Below, piece after piece: positions 46,535-47,180 of a DNA stretch of 47,180 bases (position 1 is the stretch's first letter; every line of letters begins with the position of its first letter). The notes beneath the pieces are model-generated. The model had not been told where the DNA came from, did no database searches, and saw nothing but the letters and a program-made list of their open reading frames with translations. The position numbers and the translations under genes were made by a program. Source of the stretch: Chelatococcus sp. (lineage in GTDB: Bacteria > Pseudomonadota > Alphaproteobacteria > Rhizobiales > Beijerinckiaceae); assembly GCA_003248805.1 (NCBI GenBank), contig QFQY01000038.1, forward strand, positions 1-47,180, read 5' to 3'.

Positions 46535-46804
46535 ATGGAGACGGTAGCCGAAGCCATCGCAGCCGGACGAACGCATCTGGCGGTCGATTGCCGAGGCTGC
46601 CGTGTTCTGAGCTATTTGCCCTGGGGACTTCTCCAGGGCATCGACAGCGAAACCCGCATCCACGATATCGCTGACCGTCTCGTATGCAGGAAATGCGGAG
46701 CGAGGCCCGATCGGGAAAAGGTCCGGTCGGGCCACCCCACTGAAGGGGTCGCCTTCCCCAAGAACCTCTACGGTTCGAGCCAAGGTGCAAAAGATCGCGC
46801 CTGA
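46535..46804 (+). CDS. Zinc-ribbon protein running into the right phage end
   Basis: The 89 residues contain AVDCRGCRVLSYLPWGLLQG and RLVCRKCGARPDREKVRSGH, a four-Cys zinc ribbon. The last six codons (GAKDRA) lie within the first copy of the right-end repeat, and the stop is 27 bp before the phage terminus. It may be a truncated or genuine short gene. Similar small Cys4 proteins are common and uncharacterised in this bacterial order. Confidence 0.6.
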   Translation: METVAEAIAAGRTHLAVDCRGCRVLSYLPWGLLQGIDSETRIHDIADRLVCRKCGARPDREKVRSGHPTEGVAFPKNLYGSSQGAKDRA

Positions 46805-46831
46805 AGGTGCAAAAGATCGCGCCGGGCTACA
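46782..46831. other. Right phage end with tandem transposase-binding-like repeats R2 and R1
   Basis: An exact 20-bp repeat, AAGGTGCAAAAGATCGCGCC, occurs at 46782-46801 and 46804-46823, 22 bp apart (two helical turns). The end, GGGCTACA, follows. Reverse-complemented, the last 26 bp match the left end closely (TGTAG, then GATC-TTTGCACC). Close spacing at the right and wide spacing at the left mirrors Mu attR/attL. Confidence 0.88.
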
Positions 46832-46836
46832 GAATC
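46832..46836. repeat. Right copy of 5-bp target-site duplication (GAATC)
   Basis: GAATC directly follows the phage terminal CTACA and matches the five bases before the left end. Removing the prophage and one copy would restore the host sequence GGCCGAATCCATCGG. Confidence 0.92.
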
Positions 46837-46897
46837 CATCGGCCCGCGGCGAGGCGAGGCGCCCGAAAAGCTTACACATCATCGGCTTAGGAGAGAA

Positions 46898-46972
46898 TGG
46901 CTGGGGCGGGAGGATTCGAACCTCCGAATGGCGGTACCAAAAACCGCTGCCTTACCGCTTGGCGACGCCCCA
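46898..46972 (-). tRNA. tRNA-Gln (anticodon TTG)
   Basis: The reverse complement folds into a full cloverleaf starting TGGGGCG and ending CGCCCCA-GCCA. The anticodon loop TTTTGGT gives anticodon TTG, and the T-arm is CGGAG-GTTCGAATC-CTCCCG-like. It lies 61 bp outside the prophage right duplication and is not disrupted, so it is a host gene. Confidence 0.93.
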
Positions 46973-47113
46973 ATGCGCCGCGCCTTCTAGAACGCGCCGC
47001 CGCCGCGCGCAACAGAGAGGTCGGCATGGCTCCGGAAAGAGAATTCACATCGAACCGTCGAAGCCCTGTTGCGCACGGTCGCGACGCTGGCTATAAGCCG
47101 CCCACCAGTTGAT

Positions 47114-47180
47114 CGGAGTGTGGCTCAGCCTGGTAGAGCACCTCGTTCGGGACGAGGGGGTCGCAGGTTCAAATCCTGCC
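47114..47180 (+). tRNA. tRNA-Pro (anticodon CGG), cut by window end
   Basis: CGGAGTG opens the acceptor stem. A normal D-arm follows (GCTCAGCCTGGTAGAGC), then an anticodon loop TTCGGGA with anticodon CGG, and a T-arm GCAGGTTCAAATCCTGC. The 3' acceptor strand is beyond the window. It is divergent from tRNA-Gln; the 141 bp between them (46973-47113) should carry both promoters. Confidence 0.92.

Larger units (their letters stand above)
4872..46831. mobile_element. Complete Mu-like transposable prophage
   Basis: This 41,960-bp element has matching inverted termini (TGTAG...CTACA with internal GATC(A/T)TTTGCACC boxes) and a 5-bp GAATC duplication. It encodes a MuA-type transposase, MuB-type ATPase, Ner and repressor, Mor, a Mu-type packaging and head set (DUF1804, TerL, DUF935 portal, F, G, protease) and a P2/Mu contractile tail. 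All expected structural genes look intact, so it may be inducible. Compared with Mu, the repressor-to-gpG block is inverted, giving two divergent transcription units that start near 23.8 kb and run outward. Novelty relative to sequenced relatives cannot be judged here. Confidence 0.95.

Noticed and set aside
4872..46831. CRISPR array or toxin-antitoxin pair within the prophage
   Set aside because: No regularly spaced repeats were seen, and no adjacent pair had convincing toxin and antitoxin features.
46898..47180. Tyrosine-integrase type attachment at the adjacent tRNA genes
   Set aside because: No integrase gene is present, the tRNAs are outside the GAATC duplication, and the termini are of the transposable-phage type.

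Overview
The window is GC-rich, alphaproteobacterial-looking DNA. Its gene families and codon use suggest Hyphomicrobiales, possibly a Bosea- or Methylobacterium-like host, though that rank is an inference. It contains one apparently complete Mu-like transposable prophage, read here as 4872-46831 (41,960 bp). The ends begin TGTAG and close CTACA. They carry GATC(A/T)TTTGCACC-type repeats and are flanked by a perfect 5-bp target duplication, GAATC, at 4867-4871 and 46832-46836. The phage lies 12 bp beyond the stop codon of a host fucose-mutarotase-like gene.

Host left flank (1-4854): a sugar ABC permease fragment and a Tat-exported sugar-binding protein on the minus strand diverge from an aldo/keto reductase, an amidohydrolase (sugar lactonase type) and an RbsD/FucU mutarotase. 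Together they look like a non-phosphorylating uptake and oxidation pathway for L-fucose or a related sugar. Host right flank (46837-47180): tRNA-Gln(TTG) on the minus strand and the start of tRNA-Pro(CGG) on the plus strand.

Phage left arm (minus strand, 23771 down to 5229): Ner-like regulator, MuA-type transposase, MuB-type ATPase, a run of small translationally coupled early genes (including DUF3164 and GemA/DUF1018), a Mor-type activator, a lysis block (peptidoglycan-binding/CHAP-type endolysin, membrane and spanin-like proteins), DUF2730, small terminase (DUF1804), three small genes, large terminase, DUF935 portal, a Mu F-like head protein with a nuclease-like tail, a 37-residue ORF, and the gpG virion morphogenesis protein next to the left end.

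Phage right arm (plus strand, 23861 to 46804): an S24-type repressor with a coupled secreted protein, an antisense gene, protease/scaffold, decoration protein and major capsid protein. Next come an initiator-like tRNA(CAT) with a hairpin array, then a P2/Mu contractile-tail module: sheath, tube, E/E' chaperones with a GGGAAAC frameshift site, tape measure, U, X, D, V, W, J, I and fibres. The arm closes with an SGNH-hydrolase fibre, an exported beta-helix protein, a 44-residue lipoprotein, a Com-like zinc protein overlapping a DNA methyltransferase, and two small ORFs.

Relative to phage Mu, the whole block from repressor to gpG is inverted. Early genes therefore sit in the middle of the genome, and the head genes are split between two outward-facing transcription units. 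This inversion, the phage-borne initiator-like tRNA, and the Com/methyltransferase pair standing where Mu has com/mom are the most unusual points.
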